Positions 33,845 through 44,233 of a stretch of DNA of 64,000 nt are shown one piece after another (position 1 is the first letter of the stretch; every line of letters starts with the position of its first letter). Source of the DNA: Incurvaria masculella (lineage: Eukaryota > Arthropoda > Insecta > Lepidoptera > Incurvariidae); contig OX335659.1 in assembly GCA_946894095.1 (NCBI GenBank), positions 6,765,501 through 6,829,500 of the forward strand. The letters run 5' to 3'. The notes beneath the pieces are model-generated. The model had not been told where the DNA came from. It ran no database searches and worked only from the letters and a program-made list of their open reading frames with translations. Position numbers and translations under genes: made by a program.

Positions 33845-34083
33845 TTTTTAGGGTTCCGTACCCAAATGGTGCCAACGGAACCCTATTACTAAGCCTCCAC
33901 TGTCCGTCCGTCCGTCCGTCCGTCCGTCCGTCCGTCCGTCCGTCCGTCCGTCCGTCTGTCACAGGGCTGTATCTCAGTAACCCTAACAGGTAGGCAGCTG
34001 AAATTTTCACAGAGTGTGTATTTATATTGCCGCTATAACAACAAATAGGTAACATTAAAATTAAAGGAAGCTCCCATACAAAA
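33845..34083 (+). mobile_element. MINE-2-type MITE inserted at LINE debris
   Basis: TTTTTAGGGTTCCGTACCCA, 13 units of GTCC (about 33902-33955), GCTGAAATTTTCACAGAGTG, CCGCTATAACAACAAATAGG. It ends at GGAAGCTCCCATACAAAA without the CGAGTCCGACTCGCAC end, directly next to the LINE fragment. Confidence 0.85.
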
Positions 34084-34335
34084 GCGTCTCTATCGCGGTC
34101 TCTTTGTTGTGGGATAGCTCGGGATCGACGGTACGATCGGCTGTAACGAAGTTGCCAAGCAAGTATACAGCTGAACCATACCATAGATGCGAACAATACT
34201 CCACGCAAGACGACCTCGTAGATGAGCAGTTTTGGTCCTGCTTGTAATACGATGCATCCCGTTGAAGACTCCCAAATTATTTGAGGTCAGGTTGGCTTTC
34301 CTTGATATGGCGTCCGAAGTCCAAGTTATGCGTCA
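34084..34335 (-). pseudogene. Decayed LINE reverse-transcriptase fragment
   Basis: Minus-strand translation gives AISRKANLTSNNLGVFNGM in one frame, then CVEYCSHLWYGSAVYLLGNF in another, followed by a block ending in DPELS. The VEYCSHLW(.)G block and the preceding LGVLNRA-like block are typical of the C-terminal part of CR1/Jockey-type reverse transcriptases in Lepidoptera. At least one frameshift and several changes break the frame. Confidence 0.7.
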
Positions 34336-35154
34336 GGCTTAAATGTATGAAATGTTGGAAAGTCTTATATATTAAACTCAATATTAATTATGTCGCAACT
34401 TTTCAATTTGTATTAAAGTATTTCATTACATATTTTTTCATTAAAATTTTATTATTTTAGATTTATAATTAAAATAGTGTAAAATCCACAAATCACTACA
34501 GACTGACTTTATAAGAATCACTGAGGTGGCAAAATAACTGGTGGTAACTCTATGTAGAACCTGTCGACGTACACCTTAAACATCATCATGTAAAAATCAC
34601 ACAACCGTTGCTTGATAGAAATATATCTCTACGGTAGATATATTAATTTATTTTACGTTATCTATACTTTCTTCCCATTGTTTTAACATGACCGTTCATG
34701 CAATTTAAATAGATGGTGTATTGTTTGTATACTAAGTACTAACAGTTGTGTTCAGAGTGAACCTGCCAAAACTTATTATGGGATTATCACCGGACTAATC
34801 ATACAAAAACGGGTTTGGTCCGACCTTAATACGCGTACTAAAGTTAGTTGGCCCACTCTGAATACTGCTGTAAGTGTTTATTCATGTTTTTGAATTCTGA
34901 AACAACTACACATCACTTTCGCAAAACATTTATGAATAAGTTACCTCCCTTTGGCCGACTGTACAGGAGTTACCCAACACTTATGACTATATAGGTGTGT
35001 GCGTAGAGACGTATAACATGTAATTGTATGTACTCGGCGTGAACTGAAAATTCCAGAAACCGCGTGCTAACCATCTCAGAGACACTAGAACGAACCTCTT
35101 CGATATTTTTTTTAACGCAAGAGGAGTGAGGTAACCGAATTTATTCGTTTTGTC
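34336..35154. other. AT-rich spacer with one TIR end
   Basis: 34750-34826 matches the right terminal repeat of the 25253-25825 element (CAGAGTGAACCTGCC, ACCGGACTAATCATACAAAA, TGGTCCGACC, then TTAATACGCGTACTAA), so it is a solo end. The remainder is unrecognised. Confidence 0.6.
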
Positions 35155-35392
35155 TGCAGGCCTATTCCTGGAATTCCGTAATCAGGAATCAGGATCCCTG
35201 AGTCAAGTAAATCGCTTTTATAGAGGTATTCAAAGTATTTTTTTCGACGGAAAACCTTGATTCATTGAAATACTATGCTCCGGAATCTTTTTGTCAAGAA
35301 AATCGCTTTGAAAACGCTATAAAAGCGGTTTTCTAGACTCAGAATTCCTTTTTCCTGGTTTCGGAATTTCAGGAATAGGCCTGCTGCTCGAA
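35155..35392 (+). mobile_element. MITE-E, complete copy
   Basis: The left GCAGGCCTATTCCTGGAATT, CCGTAATCAGGAAT and the right GAATTTCAGGAATAGGCCTG are terminal inverted repeats. The interior has TTTTTTCGACGGAAAACC and GCTATAAAAGCGGTTTTC. Other copies are at 5391, 8466, 46746 and 60930. No coding. Confidence 0.8.
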
Positions 35393-35927
35393 GAAGCTTT
35401 CACACACCTTGATAGCTATGGGTATTTTTCACTGCTTTTGGATTCATCGATATTAAAATTATAACTTTCAGAAAATCCAGACCACGTAGACCTAGTGTGG
35501 TCTGCACTACGTATTCATCAATAACTTGTGATGTCACGAATGTTCGTGCTTGCCCCCGTCAGCTCAGCCTGCTAAAACGTCCGCAGTCTTGTAAGCGCTC
35601 GATAACACGGAGCACAAACATAATTATAAGTCGCATGTACCAATGTTTTGTGCATATTTGGACTTGCTTATTGTCGGTCGACTCAATTGACTACCACTAA
35701 GCGTATAGCCAACTGTGCCTTATACAGGCTTTCCACGATTTGTTACTGCTGTGGAAATACCTTGCACAAGTTCCACTGAGTAGCAGTTTTCCATAATTCT
35801 CGCTTGCACGGAAGCAACACTTTTTAAAATAACTTTCGACAACTTTGCATCTTGCAAAGTTGAAATTAAAATTTAAGTAAATCATACAAATAATACAACA
35901 CGAAATTTAAAAAGACATACATACATA
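35393..35927. other. Spacer, nothing recognised
   Basis: No supported feature. Short opposing frames only. Confidence 0.35.
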
Positions 35928-36010
35928 CCTTCAAGCCGCTTTCCCGGAGGGGTAGGCAGAGATGGTAGAGCCCCATGCGGTACGATCATAGCAGACCTGT
36001 TTCGCTTAAT
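35928..36010 (-). pseudogene. LINE ORF2 C-terminus and 3' end (RTE-like)
   Basis: Minus-strand reading gives EAKQVCYDRTAWGSTISAYP SGKAA then a stop, followed by ATGT repeats. The DR..W...I..A.PSGKAA ending with a short tail of TATG units is the standard 3' terminus of a lepidopteran RTE-type LINE. The same ending is encoded on the plus strand at 46970-47070. This is a 5'-truncated copy. Confidence 0.7.
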
Positions 36011-36714
36011 CTACAGAAATACTTTTCATACATGCTCTACGATTACAGGTTACGACTTAAAAGTCCAACTTGTTAAACATAATTTAAGAAGAAATAAAAT
36101 GAGAAATACATATTCTTTTTGCAAGGACACATTCATTACTTTTTTTTAATGAATAAGTCCTCGCCTCATCGTCGAATCTACATACATAAATACATTAGTT
36201 GTATAACCCAAGGTTAAAATAAAAAGCAGTTGCATAATAACAAAACTTTTATTTGTAAATAAACTAGCCACGGCTACTACACGGTGCCCGTGGCCATTTT
36301 GAAATGTGAAAGTTCGGTCAGGATTATAAATGCCCGATCGACTAGAAACATGTTTATGGAGGATCCAACATCATACTTGTTAGACAAATAAACCACTACT
36401 TAACAACGAGAAGGTGTCATACAAATTGGCGTATGCACAATTTTTTATTATGTATTATCGCCCCGTTGCATTTAATTTGGTTCATGTGAATAAATACAAT
36501 GTGCCTACAAGTTTATTCAATATATTTCTTAGTCGTCTGTTGCCTTGAACGTAACATCTGTAACAACACCTTCATTCTTTTGTATTCAAGCTCGGGCAAT
36601 CATGTATGCACAATCGAATATAGTTTTCCGAATGAGTTTCTCAGTTGGCAATAGAGAAAACTCGGTCAAAGCTATTGATATAATACTCTCCCATAAAATT
36701 ATTTTTATCAGCTG
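36011..36714. other. AT-rich spacer, nothing recognised
   Basis: No supported feature. Confidence 0.4.
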
Positions 36715-36715
36715 G

Positions 36716-36960
36716 AGATTCGATAACCTAGATCAAGCAACTCTGAGCGCAGTAGGGTTCTAGATGGGTGACTGGGCGGCTCGGACTAACATTTTGCCGT
36801 CTTTCGTCGGTGTTAGAGCCATGCAAGGCCTAACGTGGATTTTTTACAACAGCCTGTACCAACGCGGTGTCGTGGCGAGCGAGTACCAAGACATTGGCAT
36901 TGGGTCTCCGTGGAGAATAAATATAATTATCACTCTACAGCAGCGTTGAGTTAGCACCTC
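36716..36960 (+). mobile_element. 5S-like head with a different downstream body
   Basis: TTCGATAACCTAGATCAAGC, AACTCTGAGCGCAGTAGGGT, TCTAGATGGGTGACT (36761-36773) parallels the 5S-type head of SINE-X at 2735. The following sequence (GTCTTTCGTCGGTGTTAGAG) does not match the SINE-X body. It is either a second 5S-headed SINE family or a head fused to unrelated DNA. Confidence 0.45.
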
Positions 36961-37304
36961 CGCTCCATTGCCGACAGCATTGCTCCCGGACCGTGCTACA
37001 AAAGGTCCGGCGACTTTAGCCCAAAAATATTCATTCGTCATGCCTCGCTTTGAGTTTGAGATGATGACAGCCCAATGTTCTCTACTGAGGCGCAATTCTT
37101 TGGACACAATTTGACTTGAATCACACGTGTCACAAACGCTTTTTCCTTGCTTAATAATTTGTTTTAATTTCGTTAACTAGTTAAGGGTCAAAAAATCGTC
37201 TTGTTAGTTTGTTATTTTTTGATAGTGCAACCTAAAAGACAATGAGGTCTTACTCTGCCAAAAAAACGACTATGCAATTTTGCATTTTTTTTTTTCACTG
37301 ACAT

Positions 37305-37365
37305 ATCCAGGGCCGGATTAACCATGTCGGGGCAACCCTAGGCAATGTAATTTTCGGAGCCCGAA
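37305..37365 (+). mobile_element. hAT-like terminal fragment
   Basis: CAGGGCCGGATTAACCATGT, CGGGGC, CCTAGGCAATG resembles the CAGGGCCGGATTAA terminus of hAT-type elements with a GGGGCCCTGGGC-like subterminal stretch. No matching right end was found, so it is treated as truncated. Confidence 0.4.
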
Positions 37366-37605
37366 ATTTTATGAATAATTACGAAATAGATATTTTTACA
37401 AAGTCCAATTTCTCATTGAACTTTGACAATTTTTTTCCCCTGATGGATAAATTTTCGCAAAATAATGTATTTCCTGTCGATCTCTTTTAGTGTCACACTT
37501 TCATGTTATAAACAAATGCTTAAATCTTGAAAACCCTATCCGATACAAATGCAGTTGCTTTCACTGCCTTGGACACACCTTGTCACACTGTTTCTTTTTA
37601 ATATA

Positions 37606-37908
37606 CAAAAACAGGCCAAGTGCGAGTCGGACCCGCAAACGAAGGGTTCCGTACCATCGTACAAGATTTATCACAAAAAAAAATATGTTTTTTTTTTATG
37701 GGGCCCCCTTTAATTTTTACTCAGCTTACTAAATTTTACCTATTTGTTGTAATAGCGGCAAAATAAATATATTCTCTGTGAAAATTTCAGCTGCCTCACT
37801 ATTACGGTTCATGAGATACAGCCCTGTGACAGACGGACGGACGGACGAATAGCGGAGGCTTAGTAAGAGGGTTCCGTTGGCACCCTTTGGGTACGGAACC
37901 CTAAAAAT
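37606..37908 (-). mobile_element. MINE-2-type MITE with almost no microsatellite
   Basis: AACAGGCCAAGTGCGAGTCG, GGGTTCCGTACCATCG, GTTGTAATAGCGGC, only three GACG units, GCGGAGGCTTAGTAAGAGGG and GTACGGAACCCTAAAAA. The two-to-four-unit copies show that the long arrays grew after insertion. Confidence 0.85.
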
Positions 37909-37984
37909 GGGAACTATGCGTTATGGCGGGAAATTTACAGAATATTCCATAGACCCTAAATATATCTGAAATGCACCTCGTTAC

Positions 37985-38925
37985 ATGATGGTGGGTGTGA
38001 TATTAGCCATCCATGCTTCGTGTAGCCGTGTTCGTAAAGGGAAGGTCCTGGCATGGCACCTAACTCCTCCGGGAACGCGGTATGTTGGGCTAATATCATA
38101 ATGGTGGGTACGATATTAGCCATCCATGCTTCGTATAGCCGTGCTCGTAAAGCGAAGGTCCTGGCATGGCACCTAACTCCTCCGGGAACGCGGTATGTTG
38201 GGCTAATATCATGATGGTGGGTGCGCTATTAGCCATCCATGCTTCGTGTAGCCGTGCTCGTAAAGCGAAGGTCCTGGCATGGCACCTAACTCCTCCGGGA
38301 ACGCGGTATGTTGGGCTAATATCATAATGGTGGGTACGATATTAGCCATCCATGCTTCGTATAGCCGTGCTCGTAAAGCGAAGGTCCTGGCATGGCACCT
38401 AACTCCTCCGGGAACGCGGTATGTTGGGCTAATATCATAATGGTGGGTACGATATTAGCCATCCATGCTTCGTATAGCCGTGCTCGTAAAGCGAAGGTCC
38501 TGGCATGGCACCTAACTCCTCCGGGAACGCGGTATGTTGGGCTAATATCATAATGGTGGGTACGATATTAGCCATCCATGCTTCGTATAGCCGTGCTCGT
38601 AAAGCGAAGGTCCTGGCATGGCACCTAACTCCTCCGGGAACGCGGTATGTTGGGCTAATATCATGATGGTCGGTGCGCTATTAGCCATCCATGCTTCGTG
38701 TAGCCGTGCTCGTAAAGCGAAGGTCCTGGCATGGCACCTAACTCCTCCGGGAACGCGGTATGTTGGGCTAATATCATAATGGTGGGTACGATATTAGCCA
38801 TCCATGCTTCGTATAGCCGTGCTCGTAAAGCGAAGGTCCTGGCATGGCACCTAACTCCTCCGGGAACGCGGTATGTTGGGCTAATATCATGATGGTCGGT
38901 GCGCTATCAGCCATCCATTCTTCAT
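37985..38925 (+). repeat. 113-bp satellite made from the SINE-X tail, 8.3 units
   Basis: GGCTAATATCAT recurs at 38088, 38201, 38314, 38427, 38540, 38653, 38766 and 38879, exactly 113 bp apart. Each unit is the SINE-X 3' segment (TATTAGCCATCCATGCTTCG, GTAGCCGTGCTCGTAAAG, GTCCTGGCATGGCACCTAAC, GCGGTATGTTGGGCTAATAT). Two unit types alternate (GGTGCGCTATTAG...CGTGTAG and GGTACGATATTAG...CGTATAG) in the order B A B A A A B A B. Confidence 0.95.
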
Positions 38926-39605
38926 ATCCATATCATCATATCCATATCACATCCATGATGCATATGTCAATTTCCCCAGTGTCTGTATATAGTATCAAAA
39001 TGTGATCATTGCGCATTGCCTGTCGCGTCGCTCGTTATCACAAGTCCACAGTGCCGGGGAAGCATCCGTCACTGTGAACTTGAAATAAAAGGTATAATTC
39101 CACTGTCTCTCCGCAAACAGCCCAGCAGTGTATGCGCCGACTTATGTAAGCTGCTGAAACTTGTACGTAAATACAAACAACTTGTTTATATATTGATAGG
39201 AGCGAGTGCGATAAGTGAACGGTAGAAATGATTGTCAAACATTTGAGCTAGCGACCAATATTAACTCTACTTATCGGGTGTTTGTGCTGTAAATTTAGAT
39301 ATACTTATGCGTTTATTTTGTGTGAGCCTGTCTGTTTGTTGTTCCGACGCCACTTCTCAAGGTTATGCTCACAATCAACGAGGTTATAGTTGCAATTTTT
39401 TTTATGTTTATTATGCATATCTTTACTGACGTTATGAAAAACGTTTCTATATAATAACTCAAATCCCTCAAGTTAGAGTTGGATCTGCGTATTGAAGATC
39501 TCGTTACAGAAATTTCGTTAAAAATCTTCATAATAAGGTAATTTTTAATTTGTCTAGATACAATCATGTATATTTACAGCAAGACACTGTTCAGCCTACT
39601 AAATT
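38926..39605. other. Spacer, nothing recognised
   Basis: 38926-38965 has short CATATCC repeats at the satellite edge. No gene is supported. Confidence 0.4.
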
Positions 39606-39740
39606 ATATAGGACGACCTACAGGACATATGACTGGACGTAGAGTGACAGGCCCTCCAGGTCGTCCCGATCCTGAAGATGTCACAGCGTTGTGGACGAAA
39701 CGTGGAGCTAAATAATTAAACAGTACACTGAATCCGCCAA
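39606..39740 (+). mobile_element. Second hammerhead-like core (retroelement end)
   Basis: The hairpin GGACGACCT (39611-39619) / AGGTCGTCC (39658-39666) is followed by CTGAAGA at 39672-39678, an imperfect stem GTCAC/GTGGAC and GAAAC at 39697-39701. The order is the same as at 32322-32388, but the hairpin sequence is different. Confidence 0.4.
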
Positions 39741-39850
39741 TTGAAATAATATGTCGAGCACCAGGTAAAATCTAAAGAAATATTCCTGATGATTATTTTC
39801 GGGATTGTAGGTTGGCATTTTTTCATATTATGATATTATTACGATTAGCA

Positions 39851-40217
39851 TCTAGGATGCTGCGACCCATACAATGTTTTTTTTACACAGATCGCAAAAA
39901 GTATTGCACTTTAAGGCAGGAATTCGTCAAAAACATTAAATATAGCCATAGTAGTTGCAGCGAAAACATATTCACAATTTCAGGTTTAATGGTTTCGTTG
40001 TAATTGCCGATTAGAAGTTTTACACCGTTAGATGGCGCTGTTAAATAAAAATCGTATTTAAATAAATTGTAACAAAACCAATAATCCTGAAATTGGAAAA
40101 TTGTTTTCGCTGCAAGTAATATGACTATATGAAACTTTTATTATTAATTCATGGCTTAAAGTGCAATACTTTTTGCGTTATGTGTGCAAACAACTTTATA
40201 TGGGTCGGAACAGCCTC
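39851..40217 (+). mobile_element. MITE-B foldback element
   Basis: AGGATGCTGCGACCCATACA and, inverted at the right, AGGCTGTTCCGACCCATATA. Inverted arms of about 170 bp include AAAAAGTATTGCACTTTAAG and TGCAGCGAAAACA. The centre TTTTACACCGTTAGATGGCG lies in the opposite orientation in the 56901-57267 copy. Flanking TTAA is degraded here. Confidence 0.85.
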
Positions 40218-40659
40218 TTTTCTCACCGGCTTGCAATGCATACCAATACAAGATAGTGAAAACTTTAGTAATAAAGGCCATAAGAATAAAAATAATCAGC
40301 ACTTGGTCAAATGCAGGCTTAATATGTTTTTCTAATGAGAAACCTGATACTTAGTGGTGATTACTGCACTTAAATCTAAATAAAATATATTATATGCTAC
40401 AGCACCGAACGCTGGTTGTCATGATTATCAGGTCCACGATGTTTCTATCCATGTAAGCTACCTAAGATTACTTAAAGAATAAAAGCGAATAAAAAAAATG
40501 TTTTCTTGTTACATATTTTCGCCGAGGTTTTGGTGTGCTACAGACTTGTTTGCGAAGGTATTTTGAAGTAATGTAAAGTGGATAGATTTCTGGGAGACAC
40601 GAAATGTAACAAGCCAAGGGGTGAAAGCTTTGACGATAGGCGAGCAATCCTGACAGTTG
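40218..40659. other. AT-rich spacer, nothing recognised
   Basis: No supported feature. Confidence 0.4.
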
Positions 40660-40905
40660 CAGGGGGTCCATTCAGAAAAGAGTGAGTTCGAGTTCGGGAG
40701 TGAGTTAACCTAAAAATAGCTGGGAAATATATTATTATTTAAATAACGGAACCGTTATTTATACTTCCGACGTATTTACGGGACGGACCAGATTTTTATC
40801 TTACTGTAATGATGTTCAAGAAGTGTGGAAACATTACTATTAAAAAAAGTGAGTTGATATTTAGTGACGAATTCGAACTCACTCTTTCCCTGAATGGACC
40901 CCCTG
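40660..40905. mobile_element. Palindromic MITE, hAT-like ends
   Basis: CAGGGGGTCCATTCAGAAAA, GAGTGAGTTCGAGTTCG at the left and the inverse of CGAACTCACTCTTTCCCTGA, ATGGACCCCCTG at the right. The CAGGG start resembles hAT termini. An 8-bp target duplication was looked for and not found, so the superfamily is uncertain. Confidence 0.75.
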
Positions 40906-40956
40906 TAGACGAGTAGTTGCCCAATCCTCTCAACCAATGGGGAGGACGGCTGCCAA

Positions 40957-41124
40957 ACTTTACCACCAGATGGCGCCACATATAACTATGCCACGGTTTC
41001 ATTTCAAGGTAATTGAAATGAATGTAAAACACGGACAATGTGATTGCCTGTGATTCGCGAGTAAAAATAACTTCTACGTGATAGCTTAGCATAGTTTTAT
41101 GTGGCCCCATCTAGTGGTAAAGCT
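40957..41124. mobile_element. Palindromic MITE with CTCF-like motifs in its ends
   Basis: CTTTACCACCAGATGGCGCC, ACATATAACTATG at the left and CATAGTTTTATGTGGCCCCA, TCTAGTGGTAAAG at the right are inverted arms. Each arm contains a sequence close to the insect CTCF consensus (GCGCCATCTGGTGG on the minus strand at 40963-40976; GGCCCCATCTAGTGG at 41102-41116). Confidence 0.75.
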
Positions 41125-42754
41125 TTGCGCCATGCACCCCATTTCACGACCATGAATCCAGTCATAGAACATCCACCCGCCCAGTTTGACATTCTCGTTC
41201 TGCATAAAGGAACTTATTTGCTTAATTTAAATTCGTTTTAAATATGGGGGATATCCTAGTTAAAAAGTTAAACGAGAAAAGTACGATATAAGAAAATCTT
41301 ATCAAATAAAAATTTAGGAACGTATAATATGTTTGGAAGACCAAAATGTGTTCCGAAACCATAAAAAACTTGTGTTAATTTATTTGCCCGAAACAAACAA
41401 GCATTCTTGCAAAATAGGGGTGCGAAAGACACGGAAGAAGACAAGGTGATTGTTCACGCTTTGTATGTGTGTATACACAACACAGGTCCGTATACACACA
41501 CCGTCCAATATGTGCGCAGCTTACACACGGGGACAAATGATTACATAGACAATATTTATAGAGTTTCTATAACAATCTATGGATACACAATATGCAATCG
41601 ACCGTGCGGAAGTTGTACTTACTCTGTATGCAAGCATGGTGTTACTTGCGAGGGAATTTGCAAAAGTAAAATCTTAAAATGATCGAATAATTATTTGAAT
41701 ATTTTCCCATTAGGGTACCGCCAACAAATGAATATTTATTGGTGGTGCTGCATCTCGTACCGTGAATGTTTACAGAAACGTGAATGAGGTCATGTAATTG
41801 TGATTGATTGACTTGGCTTGACTTTGCTTATGGCTTTGCTCGTGCGGGTAGAGATCTTTTTGAATGTAAAAGTCTTCCTCTTCTGATCTACGAATACTCA
41901 GCAGCCAAGTAGGCTTAAAAAGCTGTATAAAACAATTTAAACTCCTTATTTCTTTCAAATCGTGAAGCAGGATTCTTCTTCATTGGAATATCTTTGAACG
42001 TATCATAACTAAGAGCAGTATGTTGTCAGTAATGAAAAACCCAGGCTAGAAGATTACCTAAACGGTATATTTGTGTCATTTCTAGACCCGGAAAAGGTTG
42101 GTTACGTGTCGCATGTGTTGCACACGAAAGTGCATAGCGCTTCCCAATTCGCTTGGATTTAGTAAGCATCATTAAAATAATTACGATTTAAAACAATACA
42201 ATTAGGTAAATGACCACGCATGAACTTTGCTTCAGAAGAATAATTATCATTCCATGTAGGTACCTAGGTACGTAGATTGCTCCAGCGCAGCACCGCGGCC
42301 ATCTTGGTGAGCAAACAAATGATAACACGCCGCCGCCATCTTGTGTGCGCAAGAGTCGCGCGTCGCTGCTCTGCGTATCGAGGTTACACGAGACCTCTAC
42401 ACACATTATTATGCTTATAAATTCCACTTTATTTCTCGAAGCAGGTGGTGTTTCTGTGTACAGACGTAGGTACAATCCACAGTTACCATCATTATACAAA
42501 CGAACGGCCTCATCAGAAGAGATTTTCACAATCCCTGTCGATGTAGAAATTACCGAGTTGATACTGCGCTGATATACCTAAATACCGTTTTTTTGACCCA
42601 CCTTTTTCAGAAGTCATATAAGAACATACATTCAATTTTTCAATTGTCTCTTATTCTAATGTTCTCTTGTGATGTGAGGGTTCCGGCATGAAAATGAATG
42701 TAAGTTCTTCACTGCATTTTTTCCCGTGCATGTCGTAAAATGCAACTAAGGAAC
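41125..42754. other. Spacer with paired GCCATCTTG sites
   Basis: 42285-42370 is CG-rich, with GCCATCTTG at 42298-42306 and 42335-42343, matching the YY1/Pleiohomeotic core. It could be a host regulatory region. Frames nearby (41407-41682 plus, 42188-42529 minus) show no domain and are not called. Confidence 0.35.
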
Positions 42755-42945
42755 TCCTCGTTCGTGGTTCGGATTCCGCGTTAAAGTGTTACTCACACTG
42801 GTTGAGTTGGTTCCGGCCGGGTTTGTACCATCGATGTTCGAAGCGGCAATGAAAATTGTCCATGTTTTCCATCATGTTCAATGCAGCCGTGCAATACAAG
42901 GAAGGGCCTGGCGCGGTGGTGTGTTGGGCTAATATCATCAGTTTT
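42755..42945 (+). mobile_element. SINE-X body fragment
   Basis: GTTCGTGGTTCGGATTCCGC, TTCCGGCCGGGTTTGTACCA, CGAAGCGGCAATGAAAATTG and TTGGGCTAATATCATC. The CCTGGCATGGCACC block is shortened. Confidence 0.7.
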
Positions 42946-43102
42946 CAAGTTATTAAAAATGTACTTTCGATATAGATTGATGTTGATATTGAATAATATG
43001 AAACATGACCCGCAGGAAAGTTTTTTGTCAGTTCTTCCATGGCGAATGGCGTGAAATGGCACGAAAATAAATCAATACTAATTACTGAATTTTTTTGACA
43101 AC

Positions 43103-43180
43103 TACCGTTTTGATATTAGCCCAATTCATCACATTTCCGAAGTATTAAGTGCCATGCCAGGACCATCCCTTTATGAGCAT
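43103..43180 (-). mobile_element. SINE-X tail fragment
   Basis: CCGTTTTGATATTAGCCCAA, TTCATCACATTTCCGAAG, AAGTGCCATGCCAGGACCAT. It breaks off where the LINE fragment begins. Confidence 0.7.
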
Positions 43181-43194
43181 GTCATTCAGTCAGT

Positions 43195-43690
43195 CAGCGT
43201 GTTTGCGTCCACTGCTGGACGTACGCCTCTCCAATTTTTCTCCATTCCTCCCGGCCCTCAGCTGTACAGAAAGACTGCTTTCCACCAAAGCACTTGATTT
43301 CGTTGTCTCACCTGGCGGGTGGTCTTCCCACTCCGTTTTCCTGTCCACGGCCGTCAAAGTAGGACACGATTACTCCAACGGTCGTCATCTCTCCGGCTAA
43401 CGTGACTGCATGCACTGCCATTTGAGCTTAGCCACCCGGTGTCCAATATCTACAACTTTGGAACGTCGGCGGGTTGCCTCGTTACGCACCATATCCCGTA
43501 GCGATATTCCCAGCATGGCTCGCTCCATTGCTCGCTGGGAAACTTTCAACCGAGCTTTCAACCTTTGAACAACGGCGACCATCAGAGTCCACGTTTCACT
43601 CCCATACGTCATAACCGAGTGGACGCACTGTCAAATATTCGGGTCTTTAAATTTTGCGGGAGGTCAGACCTCAAAGCGAATTTAAGCTTA
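43195..43690 (-). pseudogene. RTE-type LINE endonuclease-reverse transcriptase, C-terminal fragment
   Basis: The minus strand encodes MTYGSETWTLMVAVVQRLKA and QRAMERAMLGISLRDMVRNE, then RRRSKVVDIGHRVAKLKWQ. These are the conserved C-terminal blocks of lepidopteran RTE reverse transcriptases (YG(S/C)ETW, QRAMER.MLG.SLRD, VAKLKW.W). Upstream QCVHSV and downstream GRPP are readable in shifted frames. A stop right after KLKWQCMQSR and frameshifts make it inactive. The N-terminal endonuclease and catalytic RT core are absent. Confidence 0.85.
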
Positions 43691-43939
43691 CCGAAGGCAG
43701 CCCAACCCAGTTGAATCCGTCTCTCAACCTCCTTAGTCAGTCCTTGTCTACCAAGCCGCAGAATTTGGCCGAGTATATCTCGTACTCTTCAACCTGTTTG
43801 ATCACTTCGATAACGATTTGTCCTCCCGTCATACCTTCGGTCACCATGACCTTGGTTTGTCCCGGTTGATCTTCAGCCTTTAAAAAGGTCTTCCAGCTTC
43901 TGCTTTATAAAGGTCTTCCAGCATGGTCTAAAGCTTATT

Positions 43940-44233
43940 ATCATGTCTACATTGGACTAGAGGGAAAATACGGACAATTTTTCATTGCCGCTTAAACCAT
44001 ACTTTCATCCAATGCGGTGGTACCAACCCGGGCGGGCTTAACCCAACCACCCAGTAAGGAAAGAGGTCCTACAGTTTTACATGGTTTCCGAACCATGGAA
44101 CAGCTCGCATTCGTAACGAATTTCACTCATCCAACTCAGAAAGAAAACGAAAATGGTGCGTGACCGGAGCGAGGATTTGAACCCAGACCTCTCGCATGAA
44201 AGGCAAGTCCTCTATCGCTTAGACCACAAGCTG
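43940..44233 (-). mobile_element. SINE-X copy with tRNA head, tail missing
   Basis: On the minus strand, TGTGGTCTAAGCGATAGAGG (A-box region) and GAGGTCTGGGTTCAAATCCT (B box) form a standard tRNA-type pol III promoter. Then come CGTAACGAATGCGAGC-like sequence, TAAAACTGTAGGACC and CGCATTGGATGAAAG. The 3' tail after CATCCAGT-like sequence is lost. Confidence 0.85.

Noticed and set aside
33837..34208. 123-codon minus-strand frame as a gene
   Set aside because: Made of MINE-2 sequence joined to LINE debris; only the LINE part is meaningful and is listed as a pseudogene.
37985..38925. CRISPR-like direct repeat array
   Set aside because: Units are contiguous 113-bp copies without spacers, and derived from a SINE tail in a eukaryotic genome.
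40660..40905. 8-bp hAT target duplication around the CAGGGGGTCC element
   Set aside because: The flanking octamers do not match, so hAT membership is left uncertain.
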